A DNA stretch of 64,000 bases, from positions 4,913,959-4,977,958 of the forward strand of contig OZ024887.1 of assembly GCA_964017195.1 (NCBI GenBank). The letters run 5' to 3'. The position numbers were made by a program, and so were the translations under genes. Of the stretch, positions 1 through 11,477 are shown in pieces. Numbering within the stretch: the stretch's first letter is position 1; each line of letters begins with the position of its first letter. The notes beneath the pieces are model-generated. The model worked only from the letters and a program-made list of their open reading frames with translations, was not told the origin of the DNA and searched no databases. This DNA comes from Siderastrea radians (Eukaryota > Cnidaria > Anthozoa > Scleractinia > Rhizangiidae).

Positions 1-314
1 TAAACGGGCACATTCCAAGCCCAAAACTCTGATTGGCCTTTTTTTGGGTACCTGTCAACAATCTGGCAATAGTAGAGAAGCCGCTGTCAACACTCACGAT
101 AACATCGACTCCGTTTCAGTTTACTGAGATGGCAGACAGATTACAGGGTTGTCTGGACAAATAGCGAGGTTTCTTCAAAGTTGGGAATCCCGAACCTTCG
201 AGTTCTATCGGTTATTATCGATTATCGATTTCATCGTGCCTTACATCAGGCTTTGCAGCGTCTCTTTTGCTCTTTTTTACGGTCATTTACAGATAATTGT
301 GAAAATTTCATTGA

Positions 315-372
315 ATTCTTGTAACTCGAACTCTAACTCTAACTCTAACTCGAACTCTAACTCGAACTCGGG
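315..372 (+). repeat. AACTCT/AACTCG hexamer repeat
   Basis: Short tandem array of the hexamers AACTCT and AACTCG. It lies in a block (about 186-395) that copy 2 does not share, because copy 2 has unrelated sequence of about 60 bp at 40706-40760. The unit differs from the animal telomere hexamer TTAGGG. Confidence 0.8.
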
Positions 373-1050
373 TCTAAACTCGAAGGTTCTTCACTCCCTG
401 AAATTGTAATCCACTCACTACTGTGAGTTGAGATTTCATCCAAATTTTAACATCGATACGGGACCGATCGAACGGAAAAAAGTATTGTCTGCACGGATGA
501 AGTACAAAATTCAGTCTCCGCTCGCTGGCTGCTTCGTTTTGCTCTGCGTTGAAATAAAACTTCCTGGCTCGTGGGAAGTTTCATTTTCGTTCGCATCGAC
601 CTCAAACTTTCGGTGAAAGTAGAAAAAATTTGCCGCGTCTTCGACGTTATTTTTTTTTTCCGATGGGATTTTTGGAGACGAAGAAAATTACCTCGGCGAC
701 TGCTAAATCCGTAAAAGTGTTTGACGGGCTTTTGATATGACAGGGCCGCTTCTTGGGACTAAAAATTTACTGTCGACCGAAATTCTAAACTCAATGTTCA
801 TTTTTTCTTCGAGATGAGACGCTGTAATTTTTCCTTTTGATCACGGCCCATCCGGTCGAGTACTGGTCGAATCCAAATAAACAATGCGAACCGTTTCATT
901 TGCGATAACATCTTCCGCAGTTAAGAGAAGGAATCCCATTGGTTGCGCTTAAAAAAATTGGCTTGTAAGACGATATGAAATTTACATCCCAAAATCACTC
1001 GGCCGTGAAAGGTCAAATATATCGGGCAAATATATTACTTTATTTCATTT

Positions 1051-1767
1051 CAATGACGGATACAAGGTTGGGCGTCAAATTGATAATGAATGAGGGGAAT
1101 TTTTTTACCTTCAGTCGTAAATGCAACCTTGTTCTCAGGTCTGGATTTTAAGTTTGGCTCTCTGCCTGGGGCTATGCCATGCTAATGAGTCCTAACAAGG
1201 ACGAAACAGCTGTCCATGGCTGCCACTGCCCGGGTGATATGTCTGTGTGCATGCGTAAGGTACTGGCCATACCGCGGAGTAAACCGCGGAGTTGTGTTGA
1301 ATGACCATTGCTTTCAGATGGTCTGTTCTCAGGTCTCCCCTTTTCTTGTCCCTTGGAGCGAGAGAGAGACCTTGGTCTAGTCTGGTCACTTGTTGGTCAC
1401 GTGTTCCTTCGACATTTGAGAACATTTGGGAGTGGACCTCTAATTTCAAAGCTTTTGTTCCGTTTTCTTTTCTTAATTTCCCAGTGAGGTTCCCCAAAAT
1501 GACACGGATGAGCGTTGACTCGGCTGAGCCTTACGATCGTAGAAGTTTCATTTACAGAAAACTCGCCACGTTATCTATCGAATTGTTAAATATCTTTGGT
1601 CATGTAACAAGACTTTTTGCTCAACCAGGCTTTGCTTTGGAAAAAAAGCAATTAAAACTTGACCTATTCGTATCCATGACTGAAAAATATAAATACTATA
1701 TGTATAGATTGATTTAAAAACATTGGTCCTTTCAATCAGGCAACAATAAATGTATAATTTTGCAATA
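1051..1767. other. Copy-1-specific segment (~0.7 kb), possible insertion
   Basis: Copies 1 and 2 align up to the shared TTACTTTATTTCATTTC and resume at AATACTTGACGTCCATAAC. Between these points copy 1 has about 715 bp while copy 2 has about 17 bp (around 45845-45861). No coding domain was recognised, and the reading frames inside it carry no family signal. It could be a non-autonomous insertion in copy 1 or a deletion in copy 2. Clear terminal inverted repeats were not found by eye. Confidence 0.6.
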
Positions 1768-2199
1768 CTTGACGTCCATAACAATTTGCTTAGAAACGAC
1801 GGTCTCTAATCAAAGCTTTACTGACATTCCGCGTGAAGTCAAAGTGATGATTCAAAAGTAGCTTTCCTTCTCAAACGTTGGACATGGCGCGGTACTATCT
1901 GTACTCTTGTTTCTTTTTGCTGTTCGCACTCTGTCCGGTCACATGCGAAGCAGGCGAGAGGGGAAGAAAACTTGTAATGGTGAACGCAGTGAGTGAAAAA
2001 CATGTTTAGCTTTGAAATCATGTCGGCTTTCAGTTTCTCTACTTCGATCCTTTGTAGGCTATCCTGAACACTTCCTCCATAAGGCGATAACATTTTTTAT
2101 ATACGACTACACTGTAGTTGCTTGTTAGTGGTCATGAGGGGTTTTTATTTTCCAACTCCTTTAAGTATCGTTCAAATAAGACGCGAAACCAGTACAAAT

Positions 2200-3345
2200 A
2201 TGCCGCGATATTCGCAGCAGACGGATTGAACGTGGGACACCGATAAACACGCGGTGGCAGGTCACGTTTTTTCTGACGGATTAATTATTCTAGAAAAATC
2301 ACTATAAAAAGTCAGATCAGTCCTAAAAATGTCCAGCCTTTGGCCCGTTCAATCGACTTCTGCGACGTGGCGAACTTGGCTGAGGCAGTAGAATTTTCTA
2401 CGTTATATCAATGGAAATTAACCTTTGTTACGTTCAATGATGCTACTAAAAGTTCTAGAAAAATCTGTCTGCAAAATTCATGATTCAAAGACGCTACTTT
2501 ACCTATCCCGTATGAGCTATCCTAAACTGAACAATTCGTTCCACATTTCTCAGATTCTGTGGTCTATTACCATTGCGAATCCGGATACTTTTCCTCTAGT
2601 GTACATACATAGACTTTATTTAATCTCGAATTTTTAGAGTAGCCTGTTGGGTAATATCTTCGAGAAAAAAGAAGAAAAAGGAAAGGCATCTATTAAATTA
2701 GCACACTGAAACACACATTAAATATACATTAAAAATATCTAATCTAAAGCCCTTCGCATCCTGGGTTAAGTTGCCGTAAACTTAGCCCTAGTGTTCAACG
2801 AATCGTATTTTTGTATTCTGTTTTAGTAAGGCATATTAACTCGATATTGCACAATACTTTACAACGTTAAAAGTGTTGGGAAATAAACACATGACAAAAG
2901 TCAAATAACATTATTATTATAATTTTTTTAACTCTTTCTTGAATGCCAGTGCAAGTTTATATTGGCAAGGGCGCGCTTTTGTTTCGCCTATTGTTCTCTT
3001 TTGTCAAACCAAAAGTTCGTATCTTGGTTGCGACTGAGTAGCCAAAAGTATGCACAGACAAACAGGGTCATATTTACTGGCGATCAGTCTACCAAACTAA
3101 AGGCGCGGATCGCCTTCCTTCTGGTACCGTATTCTTCCCTCATTGTTCTTAGGATAAAATAGGGATAGCGATACTCAGGTGTAGTCATCAACGACACACA
3201 CACAGGGAGGCCCTGCTACGGTGAATTCAGACAAACGCCCCGTTTTCCCTCCCCCCCCCCCCCCTGGCAGGGCCTCCACAGAGTGTCGCTGGCGGAGCGG
3301 AGAGATTTTCTTTTGGGCTTGAAAAAGCAGGGAGCAGACAAGTGT
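2200..3345 (+). repeat. Older duplicate of the acid phosphatase 5' region (partner 10020-10865)
   Basis: Diverged but collinear with 10020-10865. Shared blocks include TTCTAGAAAAAT followed by a TATAAA-like stretch, GACGTGGCGAACTTGGCTGA, GCACAGACAAACAGG, and ATCGCCTTCCTTCTGGTACC. Homology stops near 3345, where a LINE reverse-transcriptase fragment begins. Because the partner lies just upstream of the first RHGDRSP exon, this looks like a relic of an earlier duplication of the 5' flank or first intron of the phosphatase gene. No convincing exon was found in it. Confidence 0.75.
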
Positions 3346-3617
3346 ACACGGAAGCTCCTTGAACATGTCAACTCTCCTAAGATACTGCACAATTCTCAAA
3401 TTGGATTTCTACCTAAAAATCGTACAGCAGATCATGCCCTCACACTGAGAACTTTAGTAGACAAATATGTTCATTACCATAACGAAAAAATTTATGCTTG
3501 CTTTGTAGATTTCAAAAAAGCTTTTGACTCGGTTTGGCATGACGGACTCTAATTCAAATTATTGCAAATTAATGTCGGAGGTTGTTTTTACAATTTAATA
3601 AAGAGCTTGTATAGCTA
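3346..3617 (+). pseudogene. LINE reverse transcriptase fragment
   Basis: The reading frame 3283-3552 encodes a non-LTR reverse-transcriptase stretch: IGFLPKNRTADHALTLRTL, then CFVDFKKAFDSVWHDGL, holding the first catalytic aspartate (A motif, VDFKKAFDS). After a TAA the frame continues with a further RT-like stretch (KLLQIN, FYNLIKSLYS) to another stop near 3615. Nothing else of the element is present, so this is a short internal relic. It closely resembles the minus-strand LINE at 32-39 kb (NRTADHVLTLRTL, FRKAFDSVWHDGL). The junction with the duplicated block upstream is abrupt, near 3345. Confidence 0.88.
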
Positions 3618-4597
3618 AGCGGATAACAGCAATTTTTCAGCAGAATCTTTCACTAGGTGACACAAGCGTGAAACTTGGCAGGCATATTCTGCTATGTTTA
3701 TTTTTGCCTTTTAGTCGATTTGCCACTTAAAATTAGATAGTGTAATGAATATTTCTCCGTTTGAAAATTCGACCATCATTCAGGTCATTTTCTCAAAACG
3801 GCCGCTGATGTCTTCTTAATTGGCGTTTTTCGCGGCCTTTTTTTTATGAAAACAAGGGATGTTTAAGATTACTTCAACAAAAAATTGTGTTAAGAACTGA
3901 AAATCAAAAAAATCATGTAGCCGATTAGGATTGGTAAGCAGCAAAGGAAATACTACTGGCAAAAGAGTCTGAAAGCTAACTCGGAAGTGACAAGCAGCAC
4001 CTTTATGGCCAGTCTGTGGCAATGAGACTTGTTTCCCTTTCATTATGTCTGTAAGTATCATATTATTCAAAACATAAACGGTTTGAAAGTGATCTTATGA
4101 CTAGTGTAATACGTTAGCTTAGATAAAACGGTTTGAAATAGCTGCTGCAGTGTTTGCCAAGTTAACCTTTATTGACGTTTCTCCGCAGTAAAGGCGCTTT
4201 GTAATTCTATGTTCAGGATCGGTTTAAAATGTGGATTTTAGATCGGAAAAATCGTTTGCCGCTTTTCAGGATCATTAAAATACTGCAGCACAGGTTCAGT
4301 TCTAGTAGATGAAGAAAGAACAATTCATTGCAAAGTATCTTAACTTTCTAAACATGGAAATAGAATTTGACGCCGAACGGCGCTCGGCTAAACAACGTTG
4401 TACAGTATTTGATTAAACTTCACCATTAGAAAACTGTATTTCTGATACTTTTTTCTTTTCAGCGACTAGTGAAATACGATAACTTCAGAAAAAAGTGAAA
4501 AACCAAGGCAATGACTGAATTAAATAATTGTTAACTCCTCTTTATGGACAATCACTAAATTTAAGGAGCCGCTTAAAATAGTGTAGTATCAGCAGAT
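3618..4597. other. No gene seen
   Basis: AT-rich anonymous DNA between the RT relic and the inverted-repeat element. No open frame with family signal and no RNA gene was seen. It is conserved in copy 2 at about 47698-48669 with scattered substitutions and small indels. Confidence 0.6.
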
Positions 4598-5264
4598 TTA
4601 AGGACGTTCGCGCAAAAAAACTTCTACAACACAAATTTTTTTCATACTTTTGCAACAGTCAGATAATGAGTTACCTTAATCAGAAATTCAAAAAGATTGG
4701 GGGGTCACCACTTCGTTTTCGGAATAAAGCACGTGGATAACCACCTCAATTTCGACAAATTAGTCCTCGTAACTTGACATGGCCTCAGTGGTTGTTAGTT
4801 GAAAAATATTAAAAATGATTCGCTGTAGACCCCACTTTCTTAGCCAAATCTTATTCAAGTGGGTCTGTAAAGCAAATAATTTGAACCGGTGTCATCCTTT
4901 CAGTTAAAGTCAATCTTTAAGATGGGCTTTTGCAAACGCCGTGCAGCTAAAATAATAGCGAAATTCGATGTTGCAAGGGCAGAAAAGTTGAAAAAAAATC
5001 AAACTTCCACAGCACGGATTTTCTTCATTTTTTCATATAACGTAGATAACTTACATAGAAAGTGATCTATCAAAAGAAAATCTGGGGTCACCGAACATTT
5101 AAGAGAGTTAAACCCGTGCATAGAAATAAAAATGCCTACTGGAGCTATATATCTCTTTCAACAGCGCTCGCTCTCTATGCATGACGTAGTACGACATCGC
5201 GATGTGAATTGCCTGGGATGCGCAGTAGGGATGCGCAGAAACAATTCGCGCGAACGTCCCTAAA
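4598..5264. mobile_element. Non-autonomous DNA element with GGACGTTCGCGC inverted ends
   Basis: The left end reads TTTAAGGACGTTCGCGCA, and the right end is its reverse complement with few changes (CGCGAACGTCCCTAAA). The roughly 667 bp between carry no transposase-like frame. The terminal inverted repeats are about 17 bp. This supports a MITE-like element, but the superfamily is not assigned because target duplications are not distinct. The same element is present in copy 2 (48670-49334), so it was inserted before the segmental duplication. Confidence 0.7.
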
Positions 5265-5302
5265 TGCTACTCAGGTAAAAGAACGTTTGATGTTACATGT
5301 TC

Positions 5303-5995
5303 CTCAGCTAGAAGGTCACCGTCAAGGACGAGAAATATACTGCTAGCTTTCCACAATGACGTTGGCTCCCTTCCGGCAGAAGTTGTGAAATATGGTGACG
5401 CCGAATTTCCCTTGGCTAAAGCCGCTTCAATTTTACACAGGAAAATGCTTAGTCACAAACCGAATTCCGATGTCACATTTCACAATGGGTGCATCGAAGA
5501 AGGAATCCCGCCATCACTTCTTGAGTTCGTGTGCATCATTGAACATGGTGCGGGTATTAAGTCTCACTCTAAATCCGATTTAACCCTATCACAGCGTTTG
5601 GAGTATAACTGCTTCGCCAAGTACAAGGAAGGAGCAAAGGCACACAGACATTCGAAAGACCGCGAGACGCCGTTCGCTGTATACATTGGCTTGACAGTGT
5701 TTGCGAAAACTAGGAAAAGACAGCTCATAGATGTGCTCCATGAGAACGGCATCAGTATTTCGTATGACAGAGTTTTAGAAATCTCTGCGCAACTAGGAGA
5801 CGAAGTTGTCACCTAATACGTAGAAAATGGGGTCGTTTGTCCACCAAGTCAGAAAAGGGGTTGTTCACAGCATCTGTAATCGACAAAATTGACCACAACC
5901 CAACTGTCACAGCAGCTACAACTTCCTTCCATGGGAAAGATCTCATGGATATACCCACCACGATTCCCCAAACTAAGGAAAGACACTACAATATT
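5303..5995 (+). pseudogene. Broken conserved ORF of a mobile-element-associated family
   Basis: A frame open from about 5320 encodes RNILLAFHNDVGSLPAEVV, then PLAKAASILHRKM, ETPFAVYIGLTVFAKTRKR, and ISISYDRVLEISAQLGD, ending at TAA 5814-5816. After the stop the same frame continues with family-like sequence (NGVVCPPSQKRGLF, DKIDHNPT, FHGKDL) to another stop near 5995. I recognise this layout from a multicopy uncharacterised family in cnidarian and fish genomes, usually near mobile or CXC-domain genes. That recognition is from memory and its function is unknown. The internal stop and missing ends suggest a dead fragment. Copy 2 (49373-50065) has the same stop. Confidence 0.6.
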
Positions 5996-6304
5996 TAAAA
6001 CAAAGAAACCTCACCTCCACTCACTGGCCGCCATACGCCTATGATTGACCTCATTTGTCTCCACATTTACACATCTCCCTTCACATGCCTACATAATCGT
6101 TCGTATACCTTCATCAGTTTCTATTTTTATGCCTACATCTGCGTTCAATGGATCTTATTTGCCTACATTGGTCTTCATTTTCCCTCATAATCCCCCTATG
6201 ATTCATATACCTTCATTTTCCTTAATTTGCCTCCATCTTCCTTCAATTGCCCCATTTCCCTTAATTTATCTCCATCTACCTTCATTTCCCTTCGTATGCC
6301 TCCA

Positions 6305-6323
6305 TATTAGTAGTAGTAGCAGC

Positions 6324-6396
<73 letters not shown>
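6305..6396 (+). repeat. (TAG)n microsatellite, tail of a LINE
   Basis: About 30 TAG units abut the AAAACTTTATTTAAACACGG end of a minus-strand LINE fragment. Read on the minus strand it is a (CTA)n 3' tail, as in CR1/L2-like LINEs that end in short repeats. In copy 2 the tract has grown to about 530 bp. Confidence 0.85.
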
Positions 6397-6735
6397 AAAC
6401 TTTATTTAAACACGGAAAATCACCAGTTAATTAAGTAAATAACTAAAACTAATTACAACTGCTTTACAAGATTGCCGTGTGGGAATCCGATATATCAGCT
6501 ATCTTCTTAATAATTTGCTTAAAATTATTAACAGATACAGCATTTTTTAGTGGGTAAGTTATTCCATAACATAGCCCCGCTGTAAGAGAAGCTCCGTTTC
6601 AAATAGTTGGTGTTTGGTTTGGGTAGCGTCAGCTTTCCCTCAGAGTCTCTCAAGTTATAAACAGAGTGACGCTGAGAGAAAAGACTTTGAAGATAATCTG
6701 GGGCAAGTCCATATGCATTCATTTTTATTCATTTT
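6397..6735 (-). pseudogene. LINE 3' end (C-terminal fragment and 3' UTR)
   Basis: On the minus strand a short frame encodes GLAPDYLQSLFSQRHSVYNL, LPKPNTNYLKRSFSYSGAM and LWNNLP. This is the typical C-terminal tail after the RT of CR1/L2-like LINEs. It is followed by a short 3' UTR and the (CTA)n tail. Copy 1 has lost about 8 bp after NNLP and is frameshifted. Copy 2 (50905-51250) keeps a longer open frame (KCLKNAVSVYNFKQI). It is a 5'-truncated insertion within the TTCATTT minisatellite. Confidence 0.8.
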
Positions 6736-8399
6736 TTACACCTGCCTTCAATTTCCTTCAATTGCCTCCATTTGCCTTCCTCGCCCTTCATTTGTCCTCA
6801 TCTGCCTCCATTTACCCTTCATTTCTCTTCATCTGCCTCCATATGCGTCCATATGGCTTCATTTTTCTTCATATGCCCTTTAACTGCCTTCCATTTCCTT
6901 TATTTGCCTCCATTTGCCTTCCTCGCCCTTCATTTGTCCTCATCTGGCTACAGCTACCTTCATTTGCCTTCATATTCCTCCAAATGTGTTCATATACCTT
7001 CATTTTCCTTAATTTGCCTCCATCTTCCCTCAATTGCCCTCATTTCCCTTAATTTATCTCCGTCTGCCTTCATTTCCCTTCGCATGTCTCCATATGCGTT
7101 CACATGGCTTCATTTTCCTTCATTTAATTCCATTTGCCTTCACTTGCCTCCATATGCCTTCATATTCGTCCATATGCCTTCATTTCATTTCCCTAAAACT
7201 GCCTTTAATCTCCACCAATTGCCTTCATTTGCCTTCCTCGCCCTTCATTTGTCCTCATCTCCCTCCATTTACCTTCATTTTCCTTCATATGCCTCCAGAA
7301 GCGTTCATATGACTTCATATTCTTTCATTTGCCTTCATCTGCCTTCAATTTCCTTTATTTGCCTCCATTTGCCTTTCTCGCCTTTCATTTGTCCTCATCT
7401 TGCTCCATCTACCTTCATTTGCCTTCATATACCTCCATATGCATTCATATACCTTCATTTCCCTTAATTTGCCTCCATCTTCCTTCAATTGCCCTCATTT
7501 CCCTTAATTTATCTCCATCTGCCTTCATTTCCCTTTGTATGCCTCCATCTGCCTCCATTTACCTTCATCAGTTTGCCTTCATATGCTCCAAATGCGTTCA
7601 TATGGCGTCACTTTCCTTCATTTGACTATATCTGCCTTCGTTTTCCTTCCTCCGCCTTCATATTTCATCAACTACATATGCCCACATCTGCCTTCAATTA
7701 ACTTCATTTGCAGTCCTTGGCCTTCATTTGTCCACATCCTCCACTTCCCTTCATTTGCCTCCATATACGTTCATATGCCTTCATTTCCCCTCATTCTTTT
7801 ACATCTGTGTACATTTGCCTTCATTTGTCGTTATATGCCTTCATTCTCCTCCGTCTGCCTTCAAATTCCTTCATTTCCCTTCATTTAACTCCATCTGCCT
7901 TCACTTTCCTTCCATATGCATTCATATGCCTTCATTTGCCTTTATATGCCTTCATATGCGCTCATATTCCTTCATTTGCTTTTATCTGGTTTCATTTACC
8001 TTCTTCCGTCTTCATATGCATTTGTCCTCATCCACTTCCATAGATCTTCATTTGCCTTTATTTGCCTTCAGACCCTTCACCTGCCGTCACCTGCCCTTGT
8101 CTGCACTCATCTGCCTTCATCTGCACTCATCTGGCTTTCTTCCTTACCCTTCACTCTCCTTCATTTCCACTCATCTGCCCTCGTTTGCCTTCATTTGCTT
8201 TCATCTCCACTCATCTGCATTCACATGCCTTTATCTGTCTCAATCTGCGTTCACTTCCCTTAATCTGCGTTCATTTCTCATCATTTCCCTCCATTTGTCC
8301 TCAGCTGCTTTCATCTACCTTCGTATGCATTCATTATGCCTTCATCTACCTTCATTCGCTTTTATGTGCCTCATTTGCTTTCTTTGGTTTTTGAAAATG

Positions 8400-9435
8400 A
8401 TGCCATTAGGTTGAGGCATCTGAACGGGTGTGCAGTGAGTGGATTTTTGTTGTTCAGTAACTAAAATTACCGTGTAGCACGTTTTTTTCTATTGGGCTCT
8501 AATTTGACCGATTTTTGCGAGGTTTTTTCCCACAGAAAAATGCGTCAAAATCGCTAAAATTATAAACCGTAAAAATTTAATACTGCACGCTAAAATTTAC
8601 TCCACTGTGGACATTATATAAAATTTTTATCAAATAACACTTTAAAAAGTAATGTAAAATCGTGTTGATGCCCATTTACTTAGAATATTTCCTTCAAAAA
8701 CAAAACCATGAACTCAGAAATACAAAGTCTAATAGAACACAACTTCCCAGTGAAAATCGCACAAAATTAATTCCCGCAAGAAAAGGCACTCTTTTCCGAT
8801 CGGAAGAATTTGTTCTTGCAAAGCAAACAAAATCGCCCACCCGCAAAATTAAATTGCCGCAAAAAGTTAGTGCTTTTCCTTTCTCTTTTGTGCAGATTTG
8901 AGGTTGCTAATTGGAGTCATGAAAACTTGGTTTGGGCATTGTTCCGGTGAAAAATGACCAAATCCAGCTTTACATTGCACTTGAAGACTGTGAAGAGCAC
9001 GTTACCAAATGATGACAGGGCGTTAGCCAGTATGAGGCAAACCGAGGCACTTGTCTCCGTCATTTGTTCGTTTTATCTGTCATTTTTTGCTTTTAACACC
9101 CTAAATACCAAGCAAGAGAAATTAACCCTTGACATTGCCTCAGTCATAATTTTAACCATTGACATTGCCTCAGTCATAATTTTTTTCTGGCTACGGCCCT
9201 GGGTGAAAAAAGGCTGACTTTCAGCGAAAGCGCAAATGCCCAGTATACTGGCCTGAGATTCCCTACTTTCTTTAGTTATACAGTCATCGGGAAATAGTCC
9301 GTATCATCCTCAGTTTGTCAGAGTTTGCTACACCTCTACGCCTGGAGGAGAATAGAACTATGTACATACAAACATATAACTTTATGTGAACTCGGTAAAA
9401 TCTTCAGTGTATTAAAGTGACAATTTTATAATTAA
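8400..9435. other. No gene seen; one 26 bp tandem duplication
   Basis: Anonymous DNA. The only structure noted is a duplicated unit, ATTGACATTGCCTCAGTCAT, at about 9131-9182, present in both segmental copies. Short frames here lack family signal. Confidence 0.5.
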
Positions 9436-9660
9436 AACATATGTATGCACTTCATTCACTGTTTTACAAGATTTCCGCGCAGGAAACCGATGATAGGAAT
9501 AGTTGGTTTATTACCCTTTAAAATTGCCCTGTTGACTTGATGTTTCTTACATCTTGTACTAAGGAATACCACAATTAAACCCCGTTGTAGGTAAAGCTAC
9601 GCTTCAGATAATTAGTGCGTGGCTTGGGCAGTGTTTGGTTAGTCAGTACGTCTCGTGATA
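9436..9660 (-). pseudogene. Diverged LINE 3' end
   Basis: Minus-strand translation gives TLPKPRTNYLKRSFTYNGV, homologous to the LINE C-terminal tail at 6397-6735 but older, with a stop after NGV. The downstream TGTTTTACAAGATTTCCG corresponds to the same 3' UTR. The copy-2 equivalent is at about 54010-54235. Confidence 0.65.
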
Positions 9661-9747
9661 GTTGACTTTTCATTAGTAAATGTGAAGAAGATCATCGCAG
9701 ATCATCATTCACTCGCAAAAAACTCGCCAAATTTTCGTCCACTCGAA

Positions 9748-9879
9748 ATGGCTGGACGTTTAAATAATAAAAGGAAACAAAAACTCGTTTTTACCCGTTT
9801 TTCGCTGTTTCTCTTCCTTATTTTATATTCTGTATTCTTGAGAAATTTTCTTGTTTTATGTTGCGTTTTCGTCGTCTTC
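9748..9879 (+). CDS. Candidate first coding exon of the acid phosphatase (copy 1)
   Basis: ATG 9748 opens a 44-codon stretch that starts MAGRLNNKRKQKLVF and runs into a strongly hydrophobic segment (FSLFLFLILYSVFL) and then VLCCVFVVF. A phase-0 splice from 9879 (GTAGAT) to 11478 would give FVVF-VYRHGDRSP, which fits the hydrophobic first strand that precedes RHG in histidine phosphatases. Copy 2 keeps the frame with a better donor (GTAGGT). A basic start followed by a hydrophobic stretch would suit a signal anchor. This is inference: the donor is weak, and no transcript evidence is available. Confidence 0.35.
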
Positions 9880-10019
9880 GTAGATTATACTGTAGGGGCT
9901 TATGTTAACAGGGTTTCAGTGAACATTTCGGCAAACCCTAAGCCCATACGGTATTTGCACGCTTTGAATGCATGCCTAATCCATCTTGTGTCTGAACACT
10001 AATAATTGTGCACTGAATG

Positions 10020-10865
10020 AATGTGTCTTGAGCATACGGGCGGGCAAAAAATCTGACGGTACCGAAGGAGTTGCACCAACAACACTCTTTTCTGGCCGAT
10101 TATTCATTCTAGAAAAATGTTTATAAAGTAAGGACACTCCTCAAAATTCCAGCCTTCGACTGTCATAAATTCTCGTTCAATTGACTTCTGCGACGTGGCG
10201 AACTTGGCTGAGACAATAGATCCACCTGGCAAACTTAGACAGTAGAGGATTTTCTGCATTATATCAATGGAAATTAACTTTTTGTACGTTCAATGATGCT
10301 GCCAAAAAAAATCTGGAAAAACAAAATTCACCATTCAGAGACGTCGCTTCCCCTACCATTACCAGTACAAATCCCGATACCTTTCCTCTGGTGTAAACGT
10401 AGCCTTAGTCTGTTAGTGTTCAACGAATCTTATTGTGTTCTGTTCTAGTAAGACACATTAAACATGATCTTGCACAAGATTTTAGAACGTTAAACGCGTT
10501 GAGAAATAAACGCAGGAAAAAAGTCAAAAAACACTATTATGTTTACTCTCTCTTGAATACCGATGCAACTTACTCCCAAGTGCGCAATTTTGTTTCGCCT
10601 ATTGTTCTCTTTTAACAAAGAAATGTTTGTATTTTGGTTGCGACTGAGCAGCAAAAGTATGCACAGACAAACAGGAGCGCACTGGTAATCAGTTTACCAA
10701 ACTAAAGGCGCAGATCGCCTTCCTTCTGGTACCGTATTCTTCCATCATTGTTCTTGGGATAAAATAGAGAGAGCCACACTCAGGTGTAGTGATCAACGAC
10801 ACAGAGTGACGCCGGGGGGGGAATTTTCTTTCGGAAATGGAAAAACAGGCAGAAAAGTGTCCAAG
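10020..10865 (+). repeat. Acid phosphatase 5' block, partner of 2200-3345
   Basis: Collinear with the older duplicate at 2200-3345. Conserved blocks include a TATAAA-like motif near 10116, GACGTGGCGAACTTGGCTGA near 10192, and ATCGCCTTCCTTCTGGTACC near 10714. If 9748 is the first exon this block is in intron 1; if not, the TATA-like block could be promoter sequence. The window does not decide between these. Confidence 0.7.
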
Positions 10866-11477
10866 GACGCCGGGAAAGGCTAAAACGGGAAAAAAAAAAC
10901 ACTGCCGAAGCCCAGCGCACCGCACAAATTTCAAAAGTAGTCGTAGTGTTTTATCCTCGAAAGATCTCGAAATGTGCCATTCATTCCAGCTGAGGTGTCA
11001 ATAAAGTGCCGATACATCAATAGAAGAGAGCCAATGGGACAAGAGTCACTGGGACTCTGTGACAATTGAGTGTGACACACTCAATTGTTCAGTGTACGAG
11101 ACTAAAGACATGTATGCAAAATGTAGCACTACTGAAATGACAAAGAAACTAGGCATAAGGCACTGCTTTTTCGCAGTTTTTTAATGCGCTATCGCCCCAT
11201 ACAAAGCGCGAACCTCTTGGTTTAGATACAGTCAAGAGACAACACTAACGAAGGATTTATCTTCATCCTTATAGCCTGCGTAGCAAGCGTTTCCTTAGGG
11301 CTTTTCCTGAAACACTTACTACACAGACTATCATCTTTAAACATAAGAAATAACACGCCTAAATAGCACGTCTAGATTATGAACAGCAATTTTGTTTCCA
11401 CCTCACCTTTACACCCACCCCCGCCCCCTCGGAGACGTTGAAGCAAACGCAACGTCAGGTTATCTCCCTTCTCGCAG

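Larger units (their letters stand above)
6045..8390 (+). repeat. TTCATTTGCC minisatellite (~2 kb)
   Basis: Long degenerate tandem repeat of 10-12 bp units such as CCTTCATTTGC, CTCCATATGC and GTTCATATGCC. All three frames stay open for long stretches and give Ser/Phe/Leu/His/Pro-rich translations; these are a by-product of the repeat. The array is split by a minus-strand LINE 3' end with its TAG tail (6305-6735). The same array is in copy 2 (50105-52860). Confidence 0.9.

Noticed and set aside
315..372. Possible interstitial telomere repeat
   Set aside because: The unit is AACTCT/AACTCG, not TTAGGG.
6045..8414. Long open frames (up to 231 codons) rich in Ser, Phe, Leu, His and Pro
   Set aside because: They overlap in several frames at once and follow the 10-12 bp minisatellite; the copy-2 versions shift frame with unit-number changes.
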